Source: Candidatus Kerfeldbacteria bacterium (GTDB lineage Bacteria > Patescibacteriota > Patescibacteriia > UBA9570). From it: a DNA stretch of 8,128 bases. Made by a program: the position numbers and the translations under genes. The stretch's first letter is position 1, and each line of letters starts with the position of its first letter. The stretch lies in the NCBI GenBank assembly GCA_016207285.1, contig JACQPW010000079.1, forward strand, positions 1 to 8,128. Reading direction: 5' to 3'. The notes under the pieces are model-generated. The model saw only the letters and a list, made by a program, of their open reading frames with translations. It was not told the origin of the DNA and made no database searches. This document shows, piece after piece, positions 1 to 5,857 of the stretch.

Positions 1-2
1 AC

Positions 3-22
3 CAGATATGCCGTGTTATCTG
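3..22. repeat. Short inverted repeat at left edge
   Basis: Arms CAGATA (3-8) and TATCTG (17-22) are perfectly complementary around an 8-base loop. The repeat lies just past the stop codon of the leftward gene at 26-301, so it could be part of a transcription end. No T-tract is visible before the window edge and the stem is only 6 bp, so chance is a real possibility. Confidence 0.25.
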
Positions 23-25
23 ATG

Positions 26-301
26 TTACAATTTTTTATTTGCCCGCACGAACAATATTATTTTAACTATTGCAGTTAACAGTGAGAGAATAAAAATTAC
101 TGCCAATCCAAAAAAGAGATAAATGTCATAAATTGCATAGCAAGGAATACTATTTATTTGCTTATCAATACATGGGTAATAATGATTTACTATTCTTCCG
201 AGTGATAGACCTTTTCCATACATATCCTGAATCCAAATAACAGCTGTTATTAACATTAAGACGGCAGGAATTTTTATTCGTTTGATTATTTCTTTGTTCA
301 T
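26..301 (-). CDS. Small two-helix membrane protein, unknown function
   Basis: I do not recognise this 91-residue protein. It has a basic N-terminus (MNKEIIKRIKI), a first hydrophobic helix at about residues 11-26, a loop of about 30 residues holding two cysteines (Cys44 and Cys54), a second long hydrophobic helix at about 60-84, and a basic tail (RANKK). The positive-inside rule puts both ends in the cytoplasm and the two-cysteine loop outside, where a disulfide could form. The ATG at 301 is the first start after an in-frame TGA at 317-319, and I see no Shine-Dalgarno sequence. By hand count the first 300 bases are about 30% G+C, well below the genes to the right, and 85 bases separate it from them. 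It therefore looks like an independent unit, perhaps of different origin. The membrane topology is well supported; that it is a real gene is likely but rests on the reading frame and composition alone. Confidence 0.6.
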   Translation of the reverse strand: MNKEIIKRIKIPAVLMLITAVIWIQDMYGKGLSLGRIVNHYYPCIDKQINSIPCYAIYDIYLFFGLAVIFILSLLTAIVKIILFVRANKKL

Positions 302-350
302 ACTTTTATTTGGTATTCAAGAATCTTAATTTTATTTCCTACAACTGGTT

Positions 351-356
351 ATTATA
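351..356 (-). promoter_or_regulatory. Possible -10 box for the small membrane protein gene
   Basis: Read on the minus strand this is a perfect TATAAT, about 50 bases upstream of the ATG at 301, in the only sizeable intergenic gap. The sequence 17 bases further upstream (CGTCAA, 374-379) is a poor -35, and there is no extended -10 TG. In AT-rich DNA a TATAAT can occur by chance, so this is tentative. It overlaps one arm of the inverted repeat at 353-373. Confidence 0.3.
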
Positions 357-373
357 CGAAGTGTCTTCGTATA
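353..373. promoter_or_regulatory. Perfect 9-bp inverted repeat, operator or hairpin
   Basis: Arms TATACGAAG (353-361) and CTTCGTATA (365-373) are exact reverse complements around the 3-base loop TGT. It could be an RNA hairpin marking the end of the long leftward operon, but no T-run follows it on the minus strand (next bases ATAACCAG), so it is not a canonical intrinsic terminator. It could also be a DNA dyad bound by a regulator, since one arm overlaps the possible -10 at 351-356. The symmetry is certain; its role is not. Confidence 0.5.
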
Positions 374-374
374 T

Positions 375-396
375 TGACGATAACGTTTAATCGTCA
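375..396 (-). terminator. Inverted repeat across the operon's last stop codon
   Basis: Arms TGACGAT (375-381) and ATCGTCA (390-396) are perfect complements around an 8-base loop that contains the TAA stop of the CDP-alcohol phosphotransferase gene. It sits one base from the second inverted repeat (353-373), giving two stems in a row at the end of the operon. This could stabilise the mRNA 3' end or help termination. The stem is only 7 bp with no T-tract, so the terminator call is weak. Confidence 0.3.
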
Positions 397-1160
397 TTCC
401 CAACATTCACCAACGCCGTCGTCGACTGCCGGTTGGGTTTATTGGATTGACGATACGTGCTCACTAATTGTTTCAAAATAAACAGAGGTGTGGGCAGTAG
501 GATGATCCACAATGTGTAGTAGTTGAACCCCAATAAAGCGCCAAAGGATAATAGAACGGTAATCACATCAACAGTGCCAATGTGTAGCCCAGATTTTAGG
601 ACAATTTCTGGTTTACGTTCTGTGAGGAAAATATTTTTCTTGGCTTCACGCAAATAACCTACTAACAAGGTACCGAGCGAAGTAGCGGCGGCTAGGTAGA
701 TAATCCAGGGGCTATGGCCAAGCTGCCCGCTAATCAGCACTTGCCAATTATTGGGATCGGCGGCTTGCGGGGCAAACCAGTAGAACTGGCAGGCAATGGC
801 AAAAAACCAAATGATCTCTTTGGTGCGATCCGAGATACTATCAAACCAGATGCCAAACTTACTACCGCGGCCGGTCATGCGGGCGACTTCGCCATCCGAA
901 CAATCAAAGGCAAACGATAATTGAATACAGACAAAGGCTAAAATCCGCGCCCACCAGGCTGGATACATTAAACCGACGGCACCCACTAGACCAAAGGCAA
1001 AAGAAATAATGGTGACGTCTGGAGCAGAGATCCCTGGAATCCATTTTAGCATGTAGAAGGTCAGCACTTTTGAAATCTTGCGGTAGATCAACCGACTAAA
1101 GATACTGTCATGCGGCTGCTGATAAGCTTTAATTTCTGCGATGGTGGTTGGTAATGGCAT
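387..1160 (-). CDS. CDP-alcohol phosphotransferase family membrane enzyme
   Basis: Members of this family move a phospho-alcohol from a CDP-linked donor (CDP-diacylglycerol or a CDP-polyol) to an alcohol acceptor in the membrane, releasing CMP. The 257-residue product carries the full active-site signature D-x2-D-G-x2-A-R-x8-G-x3-D-x3-D, seen as Asp86, Asp89, Gly90, Ala93, Arg94, Gly103, Asp107 and Asp111. These aspartates bind the metal ions and act in catalysis. About six hydrophobic segments are visible (near 48-66, 70-86, 115-131, 152-170, 195-213 and 215-231), which is usual for the family, and the N-terminus has the typical amphipathic lead (FSRLIYRKIS). The ATG lies only 2 bases after the stop of the upstream membrane glycosyltransferase (TAA-CT-ATG), so the two are probably translationally coupled. 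The substrate cannot be read from the signature: phosphatidylglycerol-phosphate, phosphatidylinositol-phosphate and polyol-phosphate enzymes all share it. Being last in a glycan/sulfate operon suggests building or decorating a lipid or glycan anchor. The family is firm; the substrate is open. Confidence 0.92.
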   Translation of the reverse strand: MPLPTTIAEIKAYQQPHDSIFSRLIYRKISKVLTFYMLKWIPGISAPDVTIISFAFGLVGAVGLMYPAWWARILAFVCIQLSFAFDCSDGEVARMTGRGSKFGIWFDSISDRTKEIIWFFAIACQFYWFAPQAADPNNWQVLISGQLGHSPWIIYLAAATSLGTLLVGYLREAKKNIFLTERKPEIVLKSGLHIGTVDVITVLLSFGALLGFNYYTLWIILLPTPLFILKQLVSTYRQSNKPNRQSTTALVNVGNDD

Positions 1161-1162
1161 AG

Positions 1163-2848
1163 TTAATACTCTATCCGATAAATACTAATGGCCGGTTGAT
1201 ACGAGGTGTTTAATTGAGTAATAGGGGTGAGTACTTGTTGATTATAGAACCGCTGTTCATTGGCAGTAACGCTGGGATCATACCATAGATAAAGCGTATA
1301 TGTCTCGTCTAGGTGCCTAATATAGGCCGCTAACTGGTCTAAGGGCGGCTGCTCTTTGTCTTTACTCGGAAACCGAATGACGCGTAGCTCGGCGTGAGTC
1401 ATGATGGTTTCCGCCAATCCCCCTTTGGTAGCACCCAGCATCAATAACAGCGGTGGTTTACCAGTGGACTGGGCGTCGGTGATCACGGCTGTAGTAGCTT
1501 GCACCACCAACGCTAAATCCGCCTTGGTCAACTCCCGATCAACGGCTGCTCCCGTCCGGAGATGTTCCTGGCGCTCAGCGATGGCGGGCTGATTGGCTAA
1601 CACAAATCCAAGCACCAGCAAACCAAGTATGGCCACGCTCGTACCGCGCCGTAACTGAAACAACTGGACACACCATTGCCAGATGGCAAACGCCCCTAAC
1701 ATACTCGCCCAGGCCAGCACCGGCAAAATCGGTAGCACATAGCGCGGATATGGATTCACCCACATGCCAAACAGCAGCACGATCACGGCTACCCAACTGA
1801 CCAACAGCCGACCGAGCGCTGGATCCTTTTTCCAGGCATACCCCAATCCAACCAGCGCACAGAACAAAAATAATGGCCAGGCGCTGAAATTATTAATCAC
1901 TTCCCAATATTGCTGCAAGCCACCCACGCCCGGCTTAAACTTACCCTGGTTATCCCACAGGTTAGTAATACTGAGGGATTGAATATGATCAATATTAGAA
2001 GTGATGGCAATACTGGTAATGTCCTTATCCCGGAAGGCTTCTTTGTGCGCGGTAATGTTCACCGCCTGCACAATAAACCAGCTATAAGCCAGCACCGCGC
2101 CCAGCAAAAACCAACCCGCTACTCGCCAGCGCTGTTGTTGCACTCGGCTCAAGCCAAACAAAATTAAAGGCAGCACTAACACTGCGCCGGTTTCGCGAAT
2201 GCCGACGCTGTAGCCAAAGGCCAGACCAGCGACCACCAGGCCTACCGCTTGCTTCCAACCAGTCAGACGCAACGTGGTACAAAAAACCAGCACAGCAATT
2301 AAAAATAATCCCAGTGATGGAATTTCGCGCATCGGTTGCCCCACTGCGTAATGGGCAAATAGATCACAGCTTACCACCACGATAGCAGCGCCAATCCCCG
2401 CGAGTCGTTTCCAGACTGCGGTTAGAGGCAGCAACCAGATCGCACCCAAATACGTGCCCAATACAACAATGACCGCAAACACGGGCACGACTAAATAAAT
2501 TCCTGTGATCGTCCCACTGAGCCAGGCGGCCAGGGCCATTAATAGACTCATCCCCAACGGGTAACGCGATGTAATCCAACCAGTTGGAGCAATAATCTCA
2601 TGGTGAGCGGGGGCCACAAACCGAGCATACTGTTCATCACCAAACCAGGCTAAGGCATCCTGCACCAGCGCATCTTGTTGCACGAGAGCCTCGCCTGCCA
2701 GCAGCTGATGGGCAGAATAGATGTAACCAGGTGAATCATCCCCATACGCACCGTAGGCGTGGTGCCACATAAACCAGGTACCACTGATGATGGTAAGTAA
2801 CAGGAGAATAACGCTGTCGACCAACCACCAGCGGTGGGCTAGTTTCAT
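1163..2848 (-). CDS. GT39/ArnT-like multi-pass membrane glycosyltransferase
   Basis: This is a 561-residue polytopic protein with the layout of GT-C fold enzymes (protein mannosyltransferase, ArnT and RgtA-like families). These transfer a sugar from a polyprenyl-phosphate donor to a protein, lipid or glycan on the outer side of the membrane. After the first helix (about 11-27) comes a loop with the acidic pair Asp37-Asp38 in YGDDSPGYIYSA, where the family's catalytic acidic residue lies. Then TSRYPLGMSLLMAL (93-106), many further helices to about 420, an NPYPRYVLPILPVLAW segment (365-380) typical of the last helices, and a soluble C-terminal domain of about 140 residues. I chose the ATG at 2848 because it overlaps the cysC stop as ATGA (4 bases). 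A GTG at 2902 would add 18 residues but overlap cysC by 58 bases. The G+C looks somewhat higher than in neighbouring genes, which may only reflect Ala/Leu/Val-rich helices. Sugar and acceptor are unknown. The GT2 upstream may supply its lipid-linked donor (inference). Confidence 0.82.
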   Translation of the reverse strand: MKLAHRWWLVDSVILLLLTIISGTWFMWHHAYGAYGDDSPGYIYSAHQLLAGEALVQQDALVQDALAWFGDEQYARFVAPAHHEIIAPTGWITSRYPLGMSLLMALAAWLSGTITGIYLVVPVFAVIVVLGTYLGAIWLLPLTAVWKRLAGIGAAIVVVSCDLFAHYAVGQPMREIPSLGLFLIAVLVFCTTLRLTGWKQAVGLVVAGLAFGYSVGIRETGAVLVLPLILFGLSRVQQQRWRVAGWFLLGAVLAYSWFIVQAVNITAHKEAFRDKDITSIAITSNIDHIQSLSITNLWDNQGKFKPGVGGLQQYWEVINNFSAWPLFLFCALVGLGYAWKKDPALGRLLVSWVAVIVLLFGMWVNPYPRYVLPILPVLAWASMLGAFAIWQWCVQLFQLRRGTSVAILGLLVLGFVLANQPAIAERQEHLRTGAAVDRELTKADLALVVQATTAVITDAQSTGKPPLLLMLGATKGGLAETIMTHAELRVIRFPSKDKEQPPLDQLAAYIRHLDETYTLYLWYDPSVTANEQRFYNQQVLTPITQLNTSYQPAISIYRIEY

Positions 2849-3453
2849 GGCCGCTGCAGATAACCTTTGGTTTCCAGAGCAGTCACTAATTGCTGCACAC
2901 ACTCGGTCACGGTCTTGCCTTCAGTCGCAATTGTAATTTCTGGCTGCGTTGGCGCTTCGTATGGGGCGCTCACACCAGTAAATTCTTTAATCTCTCCTCG
3001 TCTCGCTTTGGCATAGAGTCCTTTCGTATCACGTTGTTCACACGCTTCCACAGAACACTCTACATAGATTTCCACAAATTCGCCGGGTTCTACCATGGCG
3101 CGGACCAGTGCCCGATCGGCCTGATAGGGTGAAATAAAAGCGGTCATGGCAATGACACCAGCGTCCACAAACAGTTTACTGACTTCACCAATGCGCCGAA
3201 TATTTTCGGTGCGATCATCCGGTGAAAAGCCTAGATTGCTATTCAAACCATGACGGATGTTATCACCATCTAACCGATACACTAAATAACCTTGTTGGAA
3301 TAAATATTGTTCAAGCGCTACAGACAAGGTGGATTTACCGGATCCAGATAAACCCGTAAACCATAAAATAAAACTGCTTTGTTTTAAATGCTGGCGACGA
3401 TCGGCTTTCACTACGGCGCTGTCGTGCCAGGTAATATTAGTACTGTTAGCCAC
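2845..3453 (-). CDS. cysC: Adenylyl-sulfate (APS) kinase
   Basis: This cytoplasmic enzyme phosphorylates APS with ATP to give PAPS, the universal sulfate donor. The 202-residue length is normal for a stand-alone CysC. Visible motifs are the Walker A loop GLSGSGKST (34-42), LDGDNIRHGLN (61-71) which contacts APS, the arginine-rich TENIRRIGEV (82-91), FISPY (106-110) with the serine that is conserved in the family, and the lid segment KGLYAKAR (144-151) followed by FTGVSAPYEAP (158-168). All are intact, so it should be active. The start is a GTG at 3453: an in-frame stop lies five codons upstream (3466-3468) and no in-frame ATG occurs before the Walker motif. The start overlaps the end of the DHH gene by 8 bases, and the stop overlaps the next gene by 4. 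Together with sat it completes the two-step route to PAPS. No PAPS reductase is nearby, which favours sulfation over assimilation. Confidence 0.96.
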   Translation of the reverse strand: MANSTNITWHDSAVVKADRRQHLKQSSFILWFTGLSGSGKSTLSVALEQYLFQQGYLVYRLDGDNIRHGLNSNLGFSPDDRTENIRRIGEVSKLFVDAGVIAMTAFISPYQADRALVRAMVEPGEFVEIYVECSVEACEQRDTKGLYAKARRGEIKEFTGVSAPYEAPTQPEITIATEGKTVTECVQQLVTALETKGYLQRP

Positions 3454-4459
3454 GGGATGGTGTTGCTAAAGAAATTAAATGCGTTTGCAATTTGGGAAAC
3501 ACCGTCTCGAACTGATCGCTCGGAATAATAATGCCAGCTACTTCTGGTTTACCCCCGCTATTCAGGCCTAAACTATGCGCATAGCTAATCAGGTCACGCG
3601 CATCCACCGTAGCGTCACGCCGCCGCATATAACACGTATACTGACTATTCTTCAATTGCCGGGTGAAAATCACTTTATCTGGAAACTGCCGCGATAAAGC
3701 TCTGGTAATATGGGACAAAATATTAAAATGGGTAGTAATTTCCCAAAACCAGACCGTGTCGGATAGTTTAGTTGGTTCAACTTCTAACCATTTGATGATA
3801 TCAGCATCAATCTTCGCTAGATTATCCCGCAGCCGCACATCCGTAAAAATGGCCATCGGATCATCTTGCAGTAAATGAATCGTCTCCACAATGCCATCGT
3901 AGTCATCCACAATATAGTTGGAATCAATCAAACGTCGGGCATCCAGTAACTGACTAAAGGTGAGATGATGTTCGGCCATCATGGCTTGCACATGTGGATA
4001 AAACAGTTTATCTTGCTGAATTCCCTCTTCACGATCACCCACCATGGCGATTACTGGCAACAAATCATAAGGTAAGCCTAGTCGTTCCGCAATGTGTGAC
4101 GCGCAGGCCGGATGTTCCATGTTATAGTAATGAACGTTCTCATGCGGTGCTGGATGATGATGATGATCAAAAAAATAAACTTGTCCGGGCCACCGTTTGG
4201 CCAACCCTTGGACGGTATCACTGGGAAAGTTTAAATCACAGGTCACCACAAACTGATACCCTTGGGCTTGGAGGTAATCATACTGGTCATCCGTCAGGTA
4301 ATAGTTAGTGATCGTCGGCATAAATAAATCGATTGTCTTATCAGGATATTGCCGTTGAAAATAATTGCGCAATAGCGCCGCTGACACAATGCCATCCGTA
4401 TCCCAATGATGAATCACGACGCCCTTTTTTAAATCACCCAGATCAGCAAATAGATCCAT
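3446..4459 (-). CDS. DHH-family phosphoesterase, candidate PAP phosphatase
   Basis: The 337-residue product has the two-domain layout of DHH/DHHA1 phosphoesterases, manganese enzymes that cleave phosphate esters of nucleotides (RecJ, NrnA and c-di-AMP phosphodiesterase relatives). Metal-binding motifs are in order: HHWDTDGIVSAALL (17-30; His18, Asp20, Asp22), Asp75 in VTCDLN, DHHHHP (98-103) as the name-giving motif, and Asp142 in AMVGDREE. A C-terminal DHHA1-like substrate-binding part holds SGGKPEVAG (301-309), where the family usually has GG-H-P-x-A-x-G: a lysine replaces the histidine. The gene lies between sat and cysC: it begins 2 bases after the sat stop (TAA-GT-ATG) and overlaps cysC by 8. 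NrnA-type DHH enzymes are known to hydrolyse 3'-phosphoadenosine 5'-phosphate (PAP), the by-product of PAPS-dependent sulfation, so this is the natural guess. An oligoribonuclease role is the main alternative. The family is certain; the substrate is inferred from context. Confidence 0.88.
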   Translation of the reverse strand: MDLFADLGDLKKGVVIHHWDTDGIVSAALLRNYFQRQYPDKTIDLFMPTITNYYLTDDQYDYLQAQGYQFVVTCDLNFPSDTVQGLAKRWPGQVYFFDHHHHPAPHENVHYYNMEHPACASHIAERLGLPYDLLPVIAMVGDREEGIQQDKLFYPHVQAMMAEHHLTFSQLLDARRLIDSNYIVDDYDGIVETIHLLQDDPMAIFTDVRLRDNLAKIDADIIKWLEVEPTKLSDTVWFWEITTHFNILSHITRALSRQFPDKVIFTRQLKNSQYTCYMRRRDATVDARDLISYAHSLGLNSGGKPEVAGIIIPSDQFETVFPKLQTHLISLATPSRG

Positions 4460-4461
4460 AC

Positions 4462-5613
4462 TTATTCGACAAACACTTTACCCAGCTTAATCAGGAGTTG
4501 TGATATTTCTGGACGCATGATTGTATCTGGTACCACTTCACCCTGTTGCAATAGTTTACGGATAATCGTTCCTGACGGACCGGTACGCACATCGTCACCA
4601 TGAGTGCAGGTTTTAGCCGTCGCGACGGTTTCACATTTTTTGCAATGAAAACTATTTTCCAAGTTCAGAATGGTGATACCAATATCCTCAATGGTTTGAA
4701 AAATTTCCTGCGCCGCATACGTACCATAATAGGTGCCGACACCAGCGTGATCGCGACCGACAATAAAATGCGTACAACCAAAATTCTTCCGAATGATGGC
4801 ATGTAGAATCGCCTCGCGCGGACCGGCATAACGCATTTGTAACGGCAAGATCGACAACACTGCCCGATCGCGCGGAAACACCTCCGTCACCATATACTGA
4901 TAAGCCGCTAAAATAGCTTCATCGGTAAAATCACCGGCTTTCTTCTTGCCAATCACCGGATTAATGAACAACCCGTCGGTCACTTCTAACCCAATGCGCT
5001 GTAAATATTCATGCGCCCGGTGTGGGGCATTACGGGTTTGAAATCCAGTCACTGTTTTCCAACCCTTTTCACGAAATAATAAGCGAGTCTCTTGCGGATC
5101 AAGGTTAAACTGCTCAAATGGCACTTTAGAATTATCCAATAATTCAATCGGCCCACCGAGTGCCCACGGTTTTTGATCGAGTAATAGTTGCACACCCGGA
5201 TGGGCTGCATCGCTGGTACCAAATACCTTAGCAGCCGCTGCCTTAGCATCGTAGGTATATTTATCTTCTACGACCAACAAAGCCACTGGCTGCTGATCTT
5301 CGGCGACCAACATTACCTCTTCACCGATCGTGATGTCCTGAGCGGTGGCTTCGTCTACAGTCAACATAAATGGAATCGGCCACACCGTACCATCCGCTAG
5401 TTTCATCTCCTGCACCACACCGTTAAAATCAGCTTGGTTCATAAATCCCGTCAGTGGACTAAACACGCCCCGGGCAATGTTTTTAACGTCCTTGACCAAT
5501 TCTTCGTCTAAGACAATGTGGCGTAAGGTACCGGCTCGTTCACGCCAACGCTTAGCATCACTGTCGTGCAGCACGCGATTCACCAATACATTGCCGTGTG
5601 GAGGTAATGCCAT
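4462..5613 (-). CDS. sat: Sulfate adenylyltransferase (ATP sulfurylase), Sat type
   Basis: This enzyme joins sulfate to ATP to give adenosine 5'-phosphosulfate (APS) and pyrophosphate, the entry step of sulfate activation. The 383-residue product is the single-polypeptide Sat type, not the two-subunit CysDN type. Motifs: ARGVFSPLTGFM (48-59) in the N-terminal PUA-like domain; FQTRNAPHRAHEY (191-203), the ATP-binding loop with the HxxH pair His198/His201; LQMRYAGPREA (258-268); and VGRDHAG (285-291). A C-terminal segment with Cys324, Cys327, Cys336 and His338 matches the zinc-binding site of thermophile and sulfur-bacterial Sat proteins, although the usual TCPH reads TCTH. No kinase domain is fused; that job is done by the separate cysC two genes on. 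The ATG at 5613 lies 19 bases after the upstream stop, with no Shine-Dalgarno sequence visible. All catalytic motifs are intact, so an active enzyme is expected. Pyrophosphate removal must come from elsewhere in the genome. Confidence 0.97.
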   Translation of the reverse strand: MALPPHGNVLVNRVLHDSDAKRWRERAGTLRHIVLDEELVKDVKNIARGVFSPLTGFMNQADFNGVVQEMKLADGTVWPIPFMLTVDEATAQDITIGEEVMLVAEDQQPVALLVVEDKYTYDAKAAAAKVFGTSDAAHPGVQLLLDQKPWALGGPIELLDNSKVPFEQFNLDPQETRLLFREKGWKTVTGFQTRNAPHRAHEYLQRIGLEVTDGLFINPVIGKKKAGDFTDEAILAAYQYMVTEVFPRDRAVLSILPLQMRYAGPREAILHAIIRKNFGCTHFIVGRDHAGVGTYYGTYAAQEIFQTIEDIGITILNLENSFHCKKCETVATAKTCTHGDDVRTGPSGTIIRKLLQQGEVVPDTIMRPEISQLLIKLGKVFVE

Positions 5614-5632
5614 AACGTCAAAGTAATTTCAA

Positions 5633-5857
5633 TTAATCCAGGTAACCCAGGTTTTTTAAGCGCTCCTTGATTTTATCCTCATCTTCTTTGGAATAGGTCG
5701 CATGACTAGCAGCCGCTGGTGTGGCTTGTTTTTTCTTGGCTACGACCTGCTCTAAAATGTAACCGGCATACGCGGATACATCCTTGAATTCTTTACTGTC
5801 TTTGACGATGTGTTCGAGATCAGCCAGTAGCTGATCACTGATTTGAACTGAGGCCAT
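5633..5857 (-). CDS. Small ribbon-helix-helix-like protein, unknown role
   Basis: The 74-residue protein has three parts. Residues 3-42 begin with a strand-like SVQIS, followed by helix LLADLEHIV and helix VSAYAGYILEQVVAKK, the pattern of ribbon-helix-helix (CopG/Arc-like) folds. Residues 43-53 are an Ala/Pro-rich linker. Residues 55-74 are a charged helix (SKEDEDKIKERL) ending in LKNLGYLD. The end resembles the short tail found at the C-terminus of many sulfatase/alkaline-phosphatase-superfamily proteins (KERLxxLGYL), from memory only. The ATG at 5857 is supported because an in-frame TAG lies four codons upstream (5867-5869) and no other start fits. It overlaps the end of the GT4 gene by 23 bases, and sat follows 19 bases on. 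It could be a DNA-binding regulator or a small partner of the sulfate-activating enzymes. The RHH fold is a guess from pattern; the gene itself is well supported by position and by its family-like sequence. Confidence 0.75.
   Translation of the reverse strand: MASVQISDQLLADLEHIVKDSKEFKDVSAYAGYILEQVVAKKKQATPAAASHATYSKEDEDKIKERLKNLGYLD

Noticed and set aside
353..373. Resemblance to loxP half-sites
   Set aside because: The arms TATACGAAG and CTTCGTATA match the inner part of loxP arms, but they are in reversed order with a 3-base gap instead of flanking an 8-base spacer, and the outer bases do not fit. No recombinase gene is present. Treated as chance.
714..920. Plus-strand reading frame of 68 residues
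   Set aside because: Antisense to the CDP-alcohol phosphotransferase active-site region, which is a clear family match; no independent support.
2364..2579. Minus-strand reading frames inside the GT39-like gene (also 1575-1796 and 2082-2282)
   Set aside because: Alternative-frame shadows of a long, family-like membrane protein; they have no start context or recognisable sequence.
2846..2902. GTG start at 2902 giving the GT39-like protein 18 extra residues
   Set aside because: It would overlap cysC by 58 bases and adds a polar, unconserved-looking leader (CAAISDCSGNQ). The ATG at 2848 gives the ATGA junction seen elsewhere in the operon and starts just before the first helix.
4154..4165. Tandem ATG/CAT triplet repeat
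   Set aside because: It simply encodes the four histidines of the DHHHHP motif in the DHH phosphoesterase.
3994..4308. 104-residue plus-strand reading frame
   Set aside because: It lies wholly inside the DHH phosphoesterase gene on the other strand, has low-complexity Asp/His content and matches no family I know.
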